Positions 23,401 to 33,290 of a stretch of 64,000 bases of DNA are shown here, piece after piece (positions within the stretch are counted from its first letter, which is position 1; each line of letters opens with the position of its first letter). The notes beneath the pieces are model-generated. The model made no database searches. It was not told where the DNA came from and saw only the letters and a program-made list of their open reading frames with translations. A program made the translations under genes and the position numbers. The stretch is from Rhea pennata (Eukaryota; Chordata; Aves; Rheiformes; Rheidae), in NCBI RefSeq assembly GCF_028389875.1, contig NC_084678.1:17080899-17144898 (forward strand). The letters are read 5' to 3'.

Positions 23401-26400
23401 AGAAGCCGAGCTGAACCCCTTAGCCGCCTCTGCGGGGAGCCCGTAGCAGCCGAGCCCGGTGTTTTGGTAGCGGTAACCGTGGAAGCCGGTGTCTGTTTTG
23501 GTGCCTGTTGCACCCTCGCTGGGCTCTGGAATCACAGCCCTGTTCTCAGCATTTCTATTAAATCAAATCATGGAAATTAACTCCCTAACGAGGAGACGCT
23601 TCCCACGCCCTTGGGTTCCGGCCGCGTTGAAGGAAGCGGAGTCCTGGCGGCTGCGGGGCGATCGGGTGCTCGCAGCGCTCCCCCGACGATCGCCGCAGCC
23701 TCCCCGGCCCCGATCTCCCTTCGCGCGGCTCGAATGGCCCGCGGCTCCCTCGTCCCTACGGCAGCAATTCCGCGGAGATTCGGCCGAGCTGCGGTGGCGG
23801 GGGGGAGCGGCGGGCAGAGCCGAGCAGGCTCCCGCTGCTCCGAGGCTTTTTGTCTTTGCAAACCCCGTGCGCGAGCCAGTTGGCGAAGGGCGAAAAGGGG
23901 TTTGCAACAGATCTGCTGTTCGGGGCTCAAAATCTGTTCGCCTTCCGCTCTAGGCGGTAGTGGTGTGCGGAGGGGGGACAGGAAGGACGCCGCCCGTCCC
24001 GGGCACGTGTCCTTTCGCAAGGACCGCAGAAGCGATCCGTGCGGAGGCGCGCGCCGGCGTGGGCAGAGCGCCGCCGCCTGCGCCGCGGTCTTGTGCGGCT
24101 CGACGCTTCGCCGGGGTGTCTCTTGGTTTGGCTTTGAGAGCAAAGTTCAAATAAAATGGGTCATATGCAATAAAAAGGGGATGCTGTGGAAATGCAAGGG
24201 AGTGTTTTCGTTAGAAACAGCCTGTGAAAAACGTAGTGAAAAATCAGGACTTTTTTTTTTCTTTTCTTCTTGCTATTGGCTGCAGTGAATGGATCCCCAG
24301 CTACAATCACCATAGAAACCTGTGAGGATGCCAGCGATTGGACCACTAGCATTGGAGGTATGTCTTGGGAATGCGCTAGAGACAACACATCCAGGGTAGA
24401 TGAAATGCACGGAAAAATCAAACAGCAAGGACAGTGAATAGGAACTCTTGCTGGAGCTGCCTTAATTTGCAAGCCTGCTTGAGCTTCCTCTGGGATTATT
24501 TGTTTACCATTCCTCGGTGCATAGCATCAAATTATATCCTGCACGAATTCAGTCCGAGTGCACCATCATCTTGAGATAAAATTGTTTCTAAGCAGTAGAA
24601 TGTCAAAGTATAGGCCAAATATTTGATGTGGCTCTAGGAAAAGTTAGAGTAGTTGTAAAACTTCTCTCTTGCTGCTCTTATGTAATCTGAGCTAAGGAAA
24701 CAGATGTTTCTTAGATGGGGTTCCTGCTGCCTCATCTAGCTACATTGATGAGATCAGATTCCTAAAAGAAACTCTGCTTTGGGTGTCTCTTACTTGCCCC
24801 GGGTTTAATTTGCATCCTGAGCTGAATTGGGAACAGCCTTTTCTGCTGCATCAGTGAGCTCTTTGGCCAGGTTGGATGTGATATGGAGCATGCAAGAAGC
24901 ATTAGGAGAAAACATGTTCTTTTAAAATGCCAAAAGTATTTGTTCTTTCAGTTGCAACTCCTTCAGGGTATGTGCTTTGGTTGGGTTTTGCCCTGTTGTT
25001 GTGCTACTTAGAGACTGAGTGAATCTCACCCCTGTGGACATGAGAAGCAGAATCCAAAGCAAGTCGCCATCCCCTCGGTGCACTGCTTGTGCAGCCCCTT
25101 GTCTTGAGAGAGAGCCGTTAAAATCCCCATTGCTTCTTCCTAGTATTTTAAGGGTCTTTTGCTTTCTCTTTCTCCAGATGATGCTTTTGCTTTTTGGCAA
25201 GGGTTGAAAGAAGCAGGGGTTCTGGAAGAAGTAATCCATGAATTCCACCAGGAGCTAATGGAGACCATAAAAGGCTTACAGGAGCGAGCACAAGATCCCC
25301 CACTGCAGCTCAGCGGTAAGGATCTGGTCCTGGGTGCTTGGACATGTTGGAAAGAATCATCTGAGGAGAGGGGTTTGTGAATTTTCTCCTTTAGCATGAA
25401 TGGATATCTTTATAGGAATGTGGCTAATCATAACTAAACTGATTTTCTTAAAAATAGAAAATGAAATTAAAAGGAGATGCTTTTACTGGTTGACTTTTAA
25501 TTTACCATTCTCATAAAATTTAAATTAGATGAGTATTTTCAGCTTTGTAGTGGTGTGGGAAGGGAAAGTGAGGCTGCCAGCTAGACAGCTTCTACTAAAA
25601 GCTGTTCTGGCCATGCTTTGGGTAGCCTCTCAGCAGTGCTTGGGGCTGCTCAGGTGGCCTAAATTCTGTATAATTCCCTGTGGCTGGTGTGTCCTGTTTG
25701 CTGGCTTTGGGTTTTTTGACAAACGCTTGGCAAAGGAGCTTAGGTGGGTTTAGGCTATCAGAATATGATGCAGCAGCCAGCTACTGTGTGAGGAGTTATT
25801 ATTTTTTTAATCAATTCCTGTTAAGTAGGAAAGGACTGTTTATATGCTAATGACCTCTTGCACTTTCTCACGACTCTTCTGTTTTCTCCCCCGTTGTCCT
25901 CACACAGATTTTTGACTACCTTCGTTGAACATGTTCTTTTTTTTTTTTTTTTTTTTTTTTAATGGCTTTTTACCAGGGAAAGAAATGCTTTATATTGAGA
26001 ATTTTGCTTTCCTCAAAGATCTGTGTCTTCTTTTTAAGATGCCGTTTTACTCAACAACATAGTCCAGAATTTCGGCATGCTAGATTTGGTCAAGAAGGTC
26101 CTGGCTAGCCACAAATGTCAGATGGATCGCTCGAGAGAACAGTATACGCGGGATTTGGCAGGTATACCCCAGAGAAAAGCCGGTGTTCTTGACCTTGTCA
26201 TCACTGGCAGTGTGTCTTATCTCTAAGTAAGAAAGTGGGTTTTTTGTTGAAGCTGGCGCGTGCTGAACCAGCTGCAGAAGGACCAGCTTCTCATACTGGA
26301 GGTTCTGCAATGGCGGTGGTTCCTGGAAGCTTGTTTTTGCCCCAGACTGAGGTGCCCTCTGGTGATTCTTGTCTCTTTTCAGCTTTGGAGCAGCAGTGTG

Positions 26401-27020
26401 ATGAGCACCGCAAGCGGGCAAAGGAGCTGAAGCACAAATCACAGCATCTCAATAACGTACTGATGACTCTAACTCCGGTCTCTGTCCCGACACCTTTAAA
26501 ACGTCCCAGACTTACCAGGGCCACGTCTGGGCCAGCTGCCATAACCTCCCAAGTCCTGTCCCAGCCGGCACAGATCGCGGTGGCTCCAGGAATGCCCGTC
26601 TCTCAACTTGCCAATCTGCCCCTCAGCAAAGTGGTATCCGCGCTTCCAACGTCCGTGCTTGCGAAAAGCCCGTCGCAGCCCCCGGCGGTGAGCTCGCCTG
26701 CGTCGCCGCTCCTGGGAGGGTACACCGTGCTGGCCTCCGCGGGCTCCAGCTTCCCCGGAGCCGTGGAGATCCACCCGGACGCTTCCAACCTGACGGTGCT
26801 CAGCACGGCCGCCGTTCAGGACGGCAGCACTGTCGTGAAGGTCGTGAGCCCTTTCCAGCTGCTCACCCTCCCGGGACTCGGCACCGCCATCCAGAACGTG
26901 ACGCAAGTGGCTCCCGGTGGGAGCACGATCGTGACCGTGCCGTCGGGCGCCGCGGCGGCGGACGAACGCGCCACCACCATCGAGGTGACCGCAGTGGCCG
27001 ACGAGGCGGAGCAGAAGTGA
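10925..27020 (+). CDS. GMEB2: GMEB2: glucocorticoid modulatory element-binding protein 2 (spliced, 529 aa)
   Basis: Coding exons: 10925-11055, 16396-16493, 17592-17719, 19403-19506, 22430-22587, 24286-24357, 25178-25315, 26039-26161 and 26383-27020. They sum to 1590 bases, or 529 residues plus stop; the human protein is 530. All introns are GT-AG and phases close. GMEB2 is a nuclear protein that pairs with GMEB1 on glucocorticoid modulatory elements and tunes glucocorticoid-receptor induction. Visible parts are an N-terminal acidic/Val segment, an eight-alanine tract near residues 54-61 and the SAND domain at about 80-165 with KDWK at 140-143. A helical segment at about 230-320, a coiled coil at about 315-345 and a Ser/Pro/Val-rich C-terminus follow. 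The start is the ATG at 10925, whose downstream residues match the known N-terminus. No frameshift or truncation is seen. Confidence 0.96.
11056..16395 (+). other. GMEB2 intron between coding exons 1 and 2
   Basis: This is 5.3 kb with no supported gene. It is mostly single-copy sequence with GC-rich patches near 12450-12560 and 14750-15010. An open frame of 182 codons on the - strand (13017-13565) is Lys/Ser/Pro-rich without a recognisable domain. I do not call it a gene. Confidence 0.6.
16396..16493 (+). CDS. GMEB2: GMEB2 coding exon 2 (residues 44-77)
   Basis: The acceptor is ACCAG ending at 16395 and the donor is GTAGGT at 16494. It encodes the acidic NEDTLETEN stretch, a run of eight alanines using mixed GCN codons (so not a recent trinucleotide expansion), and the segment FTASTHLKEAV. 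The length of 98 bases joins phase 2 to phase 1. Confidence 0.93.
17439..17482 (+). repeat. A44 tract in a GMEB2 intron
   Basis: This is an uninterrupted run of 44 A, preceded 47 bp upstream by an AATAAA at 17387-17392. That layout resembles the 3' end of a retroposed mRNA on the + strand. No open frame or recognisable gene sequence precedes it, and no flanking target-site duplication is obvious. A simple A-microsatellite is equally possible. Confidence 0.7.
17592..17719 (+). CDS. GMEB2: GMEB2 coding exon 3, start of SAND domain (residues 77-119)
   Basis: The AG at 17590-17591 precedes the exon, and the donor GTGAGA follows at 17720. It encodes the beginning of the SAND fold, including AEIVYPITCGDS and the FVCPGINVKCVQ strand conserved in GMEB1/GMEB2. 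It ends in phase 0. Confidence 0.94.
19403..19506 (+). CDS. GMEB2: GMEB2 coding exon 4, SAND DNA-contact region (residues 120-154)
   Basis: A pyrimidine-rich acceptor ends at 19402 and the donor GTTAGT begins at 19507. It encodes ISPKEFVHLAGKST followed by the KDWK signature (140-143) and RAIRMNGIMLR. This is the DNA-binding surface of the SAND/KDWK domain. The exon ends in phase 2. Confidence 0.95.
22430..22587 (+). CDS. GMEB2: GMEB2 coding exon 5, end of SAND and zinc-ligand region (residues 154-207)
   Basis: The acceptor TTGCAG ends at 22429 and the donor GTATGT begins at 22588. It encodes KIMDSGELDFYQHAKVCSN with following Cys and His residues. In GMEB proteins this part is described as binding zinc next to the SAND fold. 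A Ser/Thr-rich linker follows. It ends in phase 1. Confidence 0.94.
23380..24130. promoter_or_regulatory. Intronic CpG island within GMEB2
   Basis: This is an abrupt CpG-dense block in otherwise AT-rich intronic sequence just upstream of coding exon 6. It contains a CACGTG E-box at about 24004-24009 and many CGCC/CGCG words. Multiple frames stay open on both strands because of composition. It could be an alternative or antisense promoter or a decayed GC-rich insertion. No exon boundary is evident. Confidence 0.45.
24286..24357 (+). CDS. GMEB2: GMEB2 coding exon 6 (residues 207-231)
   Basis: This short 72-base exon has a polypyrimidine-rich acceptor (CTGCAG ending at 24285) and the donor GTATGT at 24358. 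It encodes NGSPATITIETCED and the DWTTSIG segment that links the SAND module to the central helical region. Both ends are phase 1, so it could be skipped without a frameshift. Confidence 0.93.
25178..25315 (+). CDS. GMEB2: GMEB2 coding exon 7 (residues 231-277)
   Basis: The acceptor is TCCAG ending at 25177 and the donor is GTAAGG at 25316. It encodes DDAFAFWQGLKEAG followed by an amphipathic stretch rich in Glu, Leu and Gln that belongs to the central helical region. The exon is symmetric, phase 1 at both ends. Confidence 0.94.
25937..25960 (+). repeat. T24 homopolymer upstream of GMEB2 coding exon 8
   Basis: A run of 24 T lies about 80 bp upstream of the exon 8 acceptor. It could act as an extended polypyrimidine tract and is prone to length variation. 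Confidence 0.8.
26039..26161 (+). CDS. GMEB2: GMEB2 coding exon 8 (residues 277-318)
   Basis: The acceptor TTTAAG ends at 26038 and the donor GTATAC begins at 26162. It encodes DAVLLNNIVQNFGMLDLVKK and the basic segment with Cys, Arg and Tyr leading into the coiled coil. Both ends are phase 1. A T24 tract lies about 80 bp upstream of the acceptor. Confidence 0.93.
26383..27020 (+). CDS. GMEB2: GMEB2 last coding exon (residues 318-529)
   Basis: The acceptor is TTTCAG ending at 26382. The frame runs to a TGA at 27018-27020. It starts with the coiled-coil EQQCDEHRKRAKELKHKSQ and continues with a low-complexity Ser/Pro/Val/Ala-rich region containing conserved blocks such as TLTPVS, KRPRL (a possible nuclear localisation signal), SPLLGGYTVLAS, EIHPDAS and LTVLSTAAVQDGSTV. 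From about 26600 the third codon positions are markedly G/C and CpG-rich compared with the other exons. Confidence 0.95.
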
Positions 27021-28390
27021 CGAGGGGACTTGCCTGGAGGGACGTTTTCTGTGACACTCTGGGTTGGAACTGCCTTTTCTCCGTCTGCGCTGAGGGAAGA
27101 GGGAGCAGTGTAAAGAGGGCACAGGTTAATGAGACTCAGAATGGCTGAAATTGGTAATAAGGAGATTCGAGTCAGAAGAGAGAAAGAGAGGGAGGAAAGA
27201 CGCCAGAAGAAGGGAAAGGCAAAATGCTCTGCCCTGTTTGGAGAGGAAAAAAAGGCTTGTCGTAAAGCTTTCCTCCCATGCTCTCTGGGAATACTTATTC
27301 TGTTTCTAGCTTGTTAGCCCTGCCTTATCTCTAGACTTCTTAGCTGGGACAGTGTGTTAGAGAAGCAGACGGGAGCAGGGTCGCAGGGCAAGGAAGCAAA
27401 GGCAGTAGCAAAAGATTAAGAAAATACTAGACAAACCGCAGAGCAGGCGCAGCTCCGCGGTGGCCGCAGGGTCTGGCGCGAGCTGACGGCGCGCGGAGGA
27501 CAAGTCGGGGGCTGCCCTCCCTGTCCTGGGAGAGGGCTGCACGGGTGGACGGGCTGGCGGAAGGGGTGGGCGCACGGGTCGTCCGTGGGACACGAGTGGG
27601 CGTGGAGTTACGGCGGGGAAGACCCTCCGTGCGGCAGCTGCGGGTCCTGTTACGTTGGATCTGGAGGGCTTAGACACCTCGTCCGTGCTCAGTAGATGAG
27701 GTTTCCTCCTGAGGATCACCATGTGCTTCCCAGGTCTGATCAGTGAAGGAGATGGGGGAGAACTGTTACAGGTTTTGGTTCCGTGAAGAGAATAGACAAA
27801 TGCAAAGAGCCAGAAAAAGCTGTAACTTCTGAGGATTTAGGGTCTCTTTCTATTTTTCTCCAAGAACCCGTTCTTTGGGATTTTAAGCAAATTGTGTAGC
27901 CCTTCTGGTTGTGAAGATACTGCTATAAGGCAGAAACGTACTGTTGAATGTGCAGAAAGACTAATTAAACAAAGCACTCTGAGAAGTTTGCGCTTCTTAA
28001 CGAGGTTTAACTCTAAAGCCTGCCTGTCCCGGCAGCAGGCTGGCCCTCGGTCGCGCGCGGCTTGCTGAGTGCCTCTTCCTCGCGTAGCTGGGCGCTGCCA
28101 TTCTCTCCCCGCGTGGCTGCAAAGATGTTCTGTGGGCCGCAAGGTCTGAAACACCGACACAGAATATTCAGCTCAAATATTCTTTTGATGATTCAGCTTG
28201 CTGCGAGTCTCAACTGTTCCTGTTTTAAGGCACATGTACGCCGTATGTGTGTGAAGCGATGTTTACACTGTCTCCAGCTAAAAGGAGTTGGGTGCTTGAA
28301 GTGTGGGTTTTCTATAACTTGATCTGGCAGCAGCTGCAATGACAGGTCACTTTAATGAGCTAATAAATATTTTTTTTTGAAAGAGTGCTG
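27021..28390 (+). other. GMEB2: GMEB2 3' untranslated region
   Basis: The sequence from the stop codon to the first canonical AATAAA (28362-28367) is about 1.35 kb. A GT-rich element follows within 60 bp (GTGTGTGGTCGTG near 28409), as expected downstream of a cleavage site. A CpG-rich patch lies at 27440-27660 inside the UTR. The end is inferred from the signal; longer forms are possible. Confidence 0.65.
28362..28367 (+). terminator. GMEB2: GMEB2 poly(A) signal
   Basis: This is the first canonical AATAAA after the GMEB2 stop codon. It is followed by a T run and a G/T-rich element. No other canonical hexamer occurs between the stop codon and this site. Confidence 0.65.
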
Positions 28391-30950
28391 CTGGTTTATT
28401 TTATTTCAGTGTGTGGTCGTGACAGCTAGGATTGCAATTCAGGACTACGTCAGAGCAGAAACACACTTTAAAGATATATTTGTGCGTACGTATATTCAGT
28501 GCTCGCTACCATCCACACATGCAGAGAAATGCTTCAAACCCTTCCATGACTGTGGGCATGTTGTGACTGTTCCAGACTGTATCCTGGGTGCGAGGAGATG
28601 CCCAGGGCGTTTCTCCTGCCGTGAGCACAGGCTATGAGAACATCAGGAGTGGCCACGACAAGTGGCTTGGCTTGTTTGCTGCTCTAGCCCTTAAAGTGCC
28701 TGGTTTGGGGTGCACTGAAGTCCTCCTTTCTGATCATTTGAAGGTTTTATGGGGACCATAGAGCTTTTTGGCTTAATCTGTTAGCTGCAATTGCATGTTG
28801 GTCTGGTAAAACTCTGGGGGAGTGAAATTTTACAAAAAAAAGCTTAGGAATTCTTAAAGAAAGACACGACCAGCTTTTAGTATTACTGGGAGAGGGCGGC
28901 TTTCCTGTTGGAGCGAGGAGGAGAAACCTCTTGTCAATAGTATGGACCTTTTCAGGCATGTGAGTTTGAGCAATTTCACTGCTGCATATGTGAGTGGGAG
29001 AAGTTTTGCCTAAAACTTGATGATATAAAAGGATTTCTTTCTTTGCAGATGATGCTTTTAATTTCAGGAACTGGGAATTTTGATGACAACCTGCAAACCT
29101 GACTGAGCGGTTTGGATGAGAATAGCAGTCTTGAAGATCTGCTGTCCTGGCTGCGGGATGGGTGCTGCCTTGGCACGTTTCCTGTGCTAGGAGGAGTGGA
29201 CATGTGGTTATGTCCTGGCAGACCAGAGATGTGGTAATAGAAGTTATAAGCCGGGGGCAAGAAGAGCAGCTTTTTTGTGTGTGGTGAGATGGGCGAATGC
29301 GAGCGCGTGCAGGGTTGGCCCAAGGGAAGCAGGACGGAAATGAAGCGGGTGCGTGGTTGCACCATGGATTCTGTGACCCTGCTTAAAACGCTCTGCCCTT
29401 CTCCATCGCAGCGGGCAGACCAGCACGGTTTCTGCACTGAGGCACGTTTCTTCGGAGCACCTCTACGTTCGCAGCAAGGTCGTTGTTCAGAAGTCTCTAG
29501 TTTTGTGTTACAGCAGCTTTGAAACCACTGAACCAGACCAGTATTTTGCTAATTCTGTCTCTTCTGCCAAGCAAGTTTTCTGAACATCACTTACTTCCTT
29601 CTCTTAAGTAAATAATAACCCCTTCCTCCCACGCTGGGGAAGGAGCACAGCTATGTTTTCTCTCAGCTGAGACGACAGTGAGAAGTAGGTGTGCACGCTG
29701 GGTATCTGGCCAGCGTGGTGGCTGCTCTGACGTGATGTTTACTCTGCAGTTTGGACGTTGTAACTGGGTTTCGCAGATGGTTAAGGACACAGGTCAGTGG
29801 TGTTTGGAGGACTTCGTCTGCCTAGGGCCTAACGGGAAGGGAAAGCCCGCTGTGGACCGCCGACGGCTTGGCGCTCCTCGGAGGCGGAGCGGGGCAGCGG
29901 TGTTGCAGGGGTGGCTCCTCTCCAAGCTCCTGCGTGCAAGTGAAAGCAAAGGAGAGACATGCTTCCAGCAGCAAGTGGGATCCTTCTGGCATCCCAGGGA
30001 CTGAGCAAGCGCAGCGTAGCATCCGGAAGGCTTCAGTGCCGCAGAGCTGTGCAGTGAGCCAGGAGGGCCAAGTGCGTGACCACAGCAGGGTCCCCGGGTA
30101 CCCGTAGACGCTGTAAGTGGTGCCAGGGTGCTGCGCTGGCTTTATCTCGCGGCGCTGCAGAGCCGTGCGGCTCGGCTCTCCGAGGCCGAGCAGCACGTCG
30201 TGCTCCAGCCGGCGCGGGGCAGAACGCGGCGTCCGCCTTGGCGCGGGCCGAGCCTTGGGTCCGGGCTCTCATCCCTTTTCTCTTGCTGTTGCAAGTGCTG
30301 AATTCTGGCCAGCCTGGAGCATCTGCAGAAGTCCCTAGGGCCCTTCGTGGCCCTGCTCCTGGGCTGCTGCCCTTCGTGTCACCAACGTGCGTTCTTGAGG
30401 GCTTGAGCTGCCCTAGCTTCGGGAGTGCTGGTGAAAGGAACCCGCTGAGTGTTTGCAGAGAACCGCAGTTTTCACGTGTAATGAGCTTTGTTTTCAGACT
30501 CTAGTAACAGGAACACGTTCATCAGGGTGAATTTTTGATACTGAGGGAGCTCTTGGCTTTGGAGCTGGTATGTGCCGCTTGGTAGAACGTCCTTGTGAGG
30601 CTTCCTGAGAAGGAAGCTCGAGAGGATGTTGGAGTGAGATGTGCCAGGTAGACAAGGGACACGTGCCTCTCCTGGGTGCGTGCACACACGTGCGGGAGCC
30701 TTTAGTTCACTAATTCGGTCTGTGCATGTCCAAACTGCTGCGGATGCTGCGAATAAGATCTTACATCTGGGTATTTTTTTCTTTTTGCACATAGGGACTT
30801 CAGGTTAAATCATCTACATTTAAACTAGCTTTTGCTTAGCAATTAATACTGCTGAGCTGACTTGAGGCACACTCTGATTTTAATTAGATTTTAATCTGGT
30901 GTGCGTGCATCTGAGGCCTTCTGAGGGAGCCTGTTCATCTCTCCTGTCCC
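28391..30950. other. Intergenic region between GMEB2 and HELZ2
   Basis: No exon or RNA gene is supported. There is a GC-rich patch at 30120-30260. A word at 29047-29060 resembles the 5' end of GMEB2 coding exon 7, but the match is only about 14 bases. The open frames are short and lack recognisable domains. Confidence 0.5.
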
Positions 30951-31367
30951 CTCCTCCTGCGTGCAGAGGCGGAAAGGTGCGTTGCAATGTTTGATCTGTT
31001 CCTCTTCGCCCCCTTGCCCCGTGGAAGGAAGGACTTTTCCCAGCGCAGTGTGTTTAAAAGCCAGTGTCGAGCCGTCCAGACCCTCGTGGACGGGCGGCCC
31101 CTGCGTCGGGACTCGCCCGCTCCGCGCCGGCGGCCGCCCTTCCCCTGGCTTCGTTGCGGGCGGAGATAACCGGCCGGATTTCGGGACCGCGCCGTGCGAC
31201 GCGGCGCGTGCGCGGCAGCGAAGGCGACGTCCGCGGCGTCCGTCCCGGTGAGTCGGGGCGGACGGTCCCGCGGAGGAGCCGCTGGGCGAGCGGTTCGGGT
31301 GCGTTAAACCTCGCGCGGTGCCACGCGAGCGGCGGCTTTGCAGGGCGCCGGCCGCGGCGTGGGAGTG

Positions 31368-31379
31368 GAAACCGAAACC
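31368..31379 (+). promoter_or_regulatory. ISRE-like motif in CpG island
   Basis: GAAACCGAAACC fits the GAAANNGAAAC core bound by IRF and ISGF3 complexes, with the correct 6-base spacing. It differs from GAAANNGAAACT only in the last base. It lies in a CpG island about 10.7 kb upstream of the HELZ2 start codon. HELZ2 is known in mammals to be interferon-induced, so the motif is a plausible input. Confidence 0.5.
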
Positions 31380-32226
31380 TGCTGCCCGGCTGGTTATCGA
31401 AAAGCAGCAGCGCTCGGGCTCGGGCTCCTCCCCCGGCTGTGCTGCTGCTGCTGCTGCTGCTGCTCTGCGCCGCCTCCTCCCCGACCCTTTCTGCCCCAGC
31501 GCCCAGCGAGCGCCGGCCTTCAAATTTTTATTTATTTGTTTGTTTATTTTAAGCAAGTCGCTCCCCCTCTCCCGGTGGGAACCGCAGCGAGAGCTGCGCT
31601 CTTTTCTCGGGTTCCTCTGCATTTATGGGATCTTCTTTACCTGCGCCAGGCAGGACCAGACACTTCACTTAACGCATAAGGGCAGCCGAGTTTCTCATCG
31701 CCCTCACCGCGGGAGTTGGGGCTTTCCGGGGCTTTGCCACCCCAGCGAGCAAGGAGGGGGGGCGGGGGGGGGGGGAAAAAGAAAGAAAAAAAGAAAAAGT
31801 TGGTGCAGAGTCCCGTGGCAGAGGCGCCCTGCGGGCCCCGCTGCAGGCACCGCGCGTCCCCTGGCCGCGGGAGCCCGGCGGCGCGTCCCCCACGGGGCTG
31901 GGGGGCCCGGCGGGCCGGCGGGAGCGGGTGCTGCCGCGCGCGGCGCTCTCCCGCCGCCGCTGCCGCCTTATCTCCGTGCGGGACGGCAGCCGGCGCGTGC
32001 TGAACGCCCTAATCGCTCCTTTGCTGACAAAACACGGCGGCAAGGAGCTGGCGGCCACCGGGCACTGCGCTTGGCCTGGCGCCTGGGCACGCCGTGCGCC
32101 TCTGAGCCCCCTTGGCAGCGGGGAGCCCTTGGGTTTGGGTTTCCACATCTCTGGCACAGTCTGGCCCTCCAAGGCTGTAATCTTTGCTAGCTGCACCTAT
32201 TTGGAAGTGCTTTTTTCCCTTTTTCT

Positions 32227-32227
<1 letters not shown>

Positions 32228-32257
<30 letters not shown>
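32228..32257 (+). repeat. T30 homopolymer
   Basis: An uninterrupted run of 30 T lies within the CpG-rich region upstream of HELZ2, bordered by further T-rich sequence to about 32275. It is a likely polymorphic microsatellite. Confidence 0.85.
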
Positions 32258-32259
<2 letters not shown>

Positions 32260-32780
32260 CTGTTTTTTTCCCAGAGTTTGTAGCTGGATGCTGGCTCCGA
32301 GATAAAACGGAGCAGGAAAGTCAGGCCTGGGGCATCGCTGCAACACAGCCCCCAAGGGCGGCTGCTTTCCCAAGCCTCCCCTCCGGGATGCTGCCGCCGG
32401 AGGGACGCGGGATCTGCGGGGCCTCGGCCTCGCGCCCCGACGTTGCCGTCGGCTTCTGGTGGCCGAGCGCGGCTGGCCGGGGAGCCCTCGGCGGCCCTCG
32501 GGCGCGGGGCCGCGGCGGCGGGAGCACGCTGCCCCGGGGGCTGCGGGGGCCGCGGGGCTCCGGGCGCTGGCGGGCCGGCGCGGCTGCCGCGCAGCGTGCG
32601 CGCTCTGTAAGGAAGTTATACAAAGCCCGATGCAAATGAGACTGTTTGCAGCTCGGGGAGCTCTAGCTCCTGGGGGCGTGTTTTTTTTCGTTTGTTTGTT
32701 TATTTTTCCACTTGATTTTAATTTTTTGGTAGGAACTTCAACCTTTTGAGGCTAGTTGACCCTCTGTAGGGAAGGGAACA

Positions 32781-32792
32781 GAAATTGAAACT
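32781..32792 (+). promoter_or_regulatory. HELZ2: Consensus interferon-stimulated response element
   Basis: GAAATTGAAACT matches the ISRE core GAAANNGAAACT at all fixed positions. The preceding six bases (GGAACA) make a third GAA-type half-site. A weak T/A-rich element (TTTTTAAG) lies at 32848-32855, and good splice donors occur at 32963 (CAG|GTACGG) and 33029 (CCG|GTAAGC). This layout would suit an interferon-inducible first exon of HELZ2 starting near 32880. Assignment to HELZ2 is inference. Confidence 0.55.
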
Positions 32793-32879
32793 GATGACGA
32801 TGACAAACAGAAAGGAAACCGGGCAGCCTTCCCGCAGCCGGAAGCCCTTTTTAAGCAGCGGCAGTCTGGCTCATCTCTT

Positions 32880-33028
32880 GCCCGCGTGCGTCTCCCCGGG
32901 CTGAAGGCTCGTGCTGCCTGCGCGACTTTATCCGCCTGGCGCCTAAAGCAGAGGAGGCCCAGGTACGGAGTGGCACCCCGGGGTGCTGCGGCGAGCTCGG
33001 CAGTCCCTGTCCCACGTCCCTCCAGCCG
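32880..33028 (+). other. HELZ2: Candidate HELZ2 non-coding first exon
   Basis: Proposed from context only: it starts about 25-30 bp after a T/A-rich element and about 90 bp after a consensus ISRE, and ends at one of two donors (32962 or 33028). It would splice about 8.9 kb to the acceptor ending at 41955, immediately before the start-codon exon. It has no open frame of interest. Other first exons, for example in the 41 kb CpG island, are equally possible. Confidence 0.25.
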
Positions 33029-33290
33029 GTAAGCGACCACCAGGCAGAGAGGCACGAGGAGAAAGCAGGGGAGGACGAGCGTGCCCGGAGCGTGCATCCC
33101 CCCCCACCCCCAGCTCGGGGGGATGTGGGGGGAGAGCAAGGGGGCTTTGCAGGGCCAGCGCGGGAAGCTCCTGCCTTGGTGATTGAGGTGCGCAGAGGAG
33201 CAGAGCCGGGGTGCCGACCTCGCGCCCCGATGGCCGGGGTACCGGGCTGGGGTGCGGGACCTTGTGCCTTGCTACCTGGGATGCCGGGGA

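Larger units (their letters stand above)
17720..24285 (+). other. GMEB2 introns around coding exons 4 and 5
   Basis: The introns at 17720-19402, 19507-22429 and 22588-24285 are mostly ordinary single-copy sequence of moderate GC. I see no RNA gene, recognisable transposon or coding sequence in the first two. The third contains the CpG-rich block listed separately at 23380-24130. Confidence 0.6.
30980..32640. promoter_or_regulatory. CpG island upstream of HELZ2
   Basis: This is a long CpG-dense region. It holds an NRF1-like core (GCGCGTGCGC near 31205), a donor-like GTGAGT at 31247, an eight-unit GCT repeat at 31440-31464 and an ISRE-like motif at 31368-31379. A T30 run interrupts it at 32228-32257. 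It is a credible promoter for a HELZ2 first exon or for a non-coding RNA; transcript direction cannot be decided from sequence. Confidence 0.55.

Noticed and set aside
29041-29075. Possible duplicate of GMEB2 coding exon 7
   Set aside because: A CAGATGATGCTTTT word resembles the acceptor and first codons of the exon at 25178, but similarity stops after about 14 bases, so chance is the simpler explanation.
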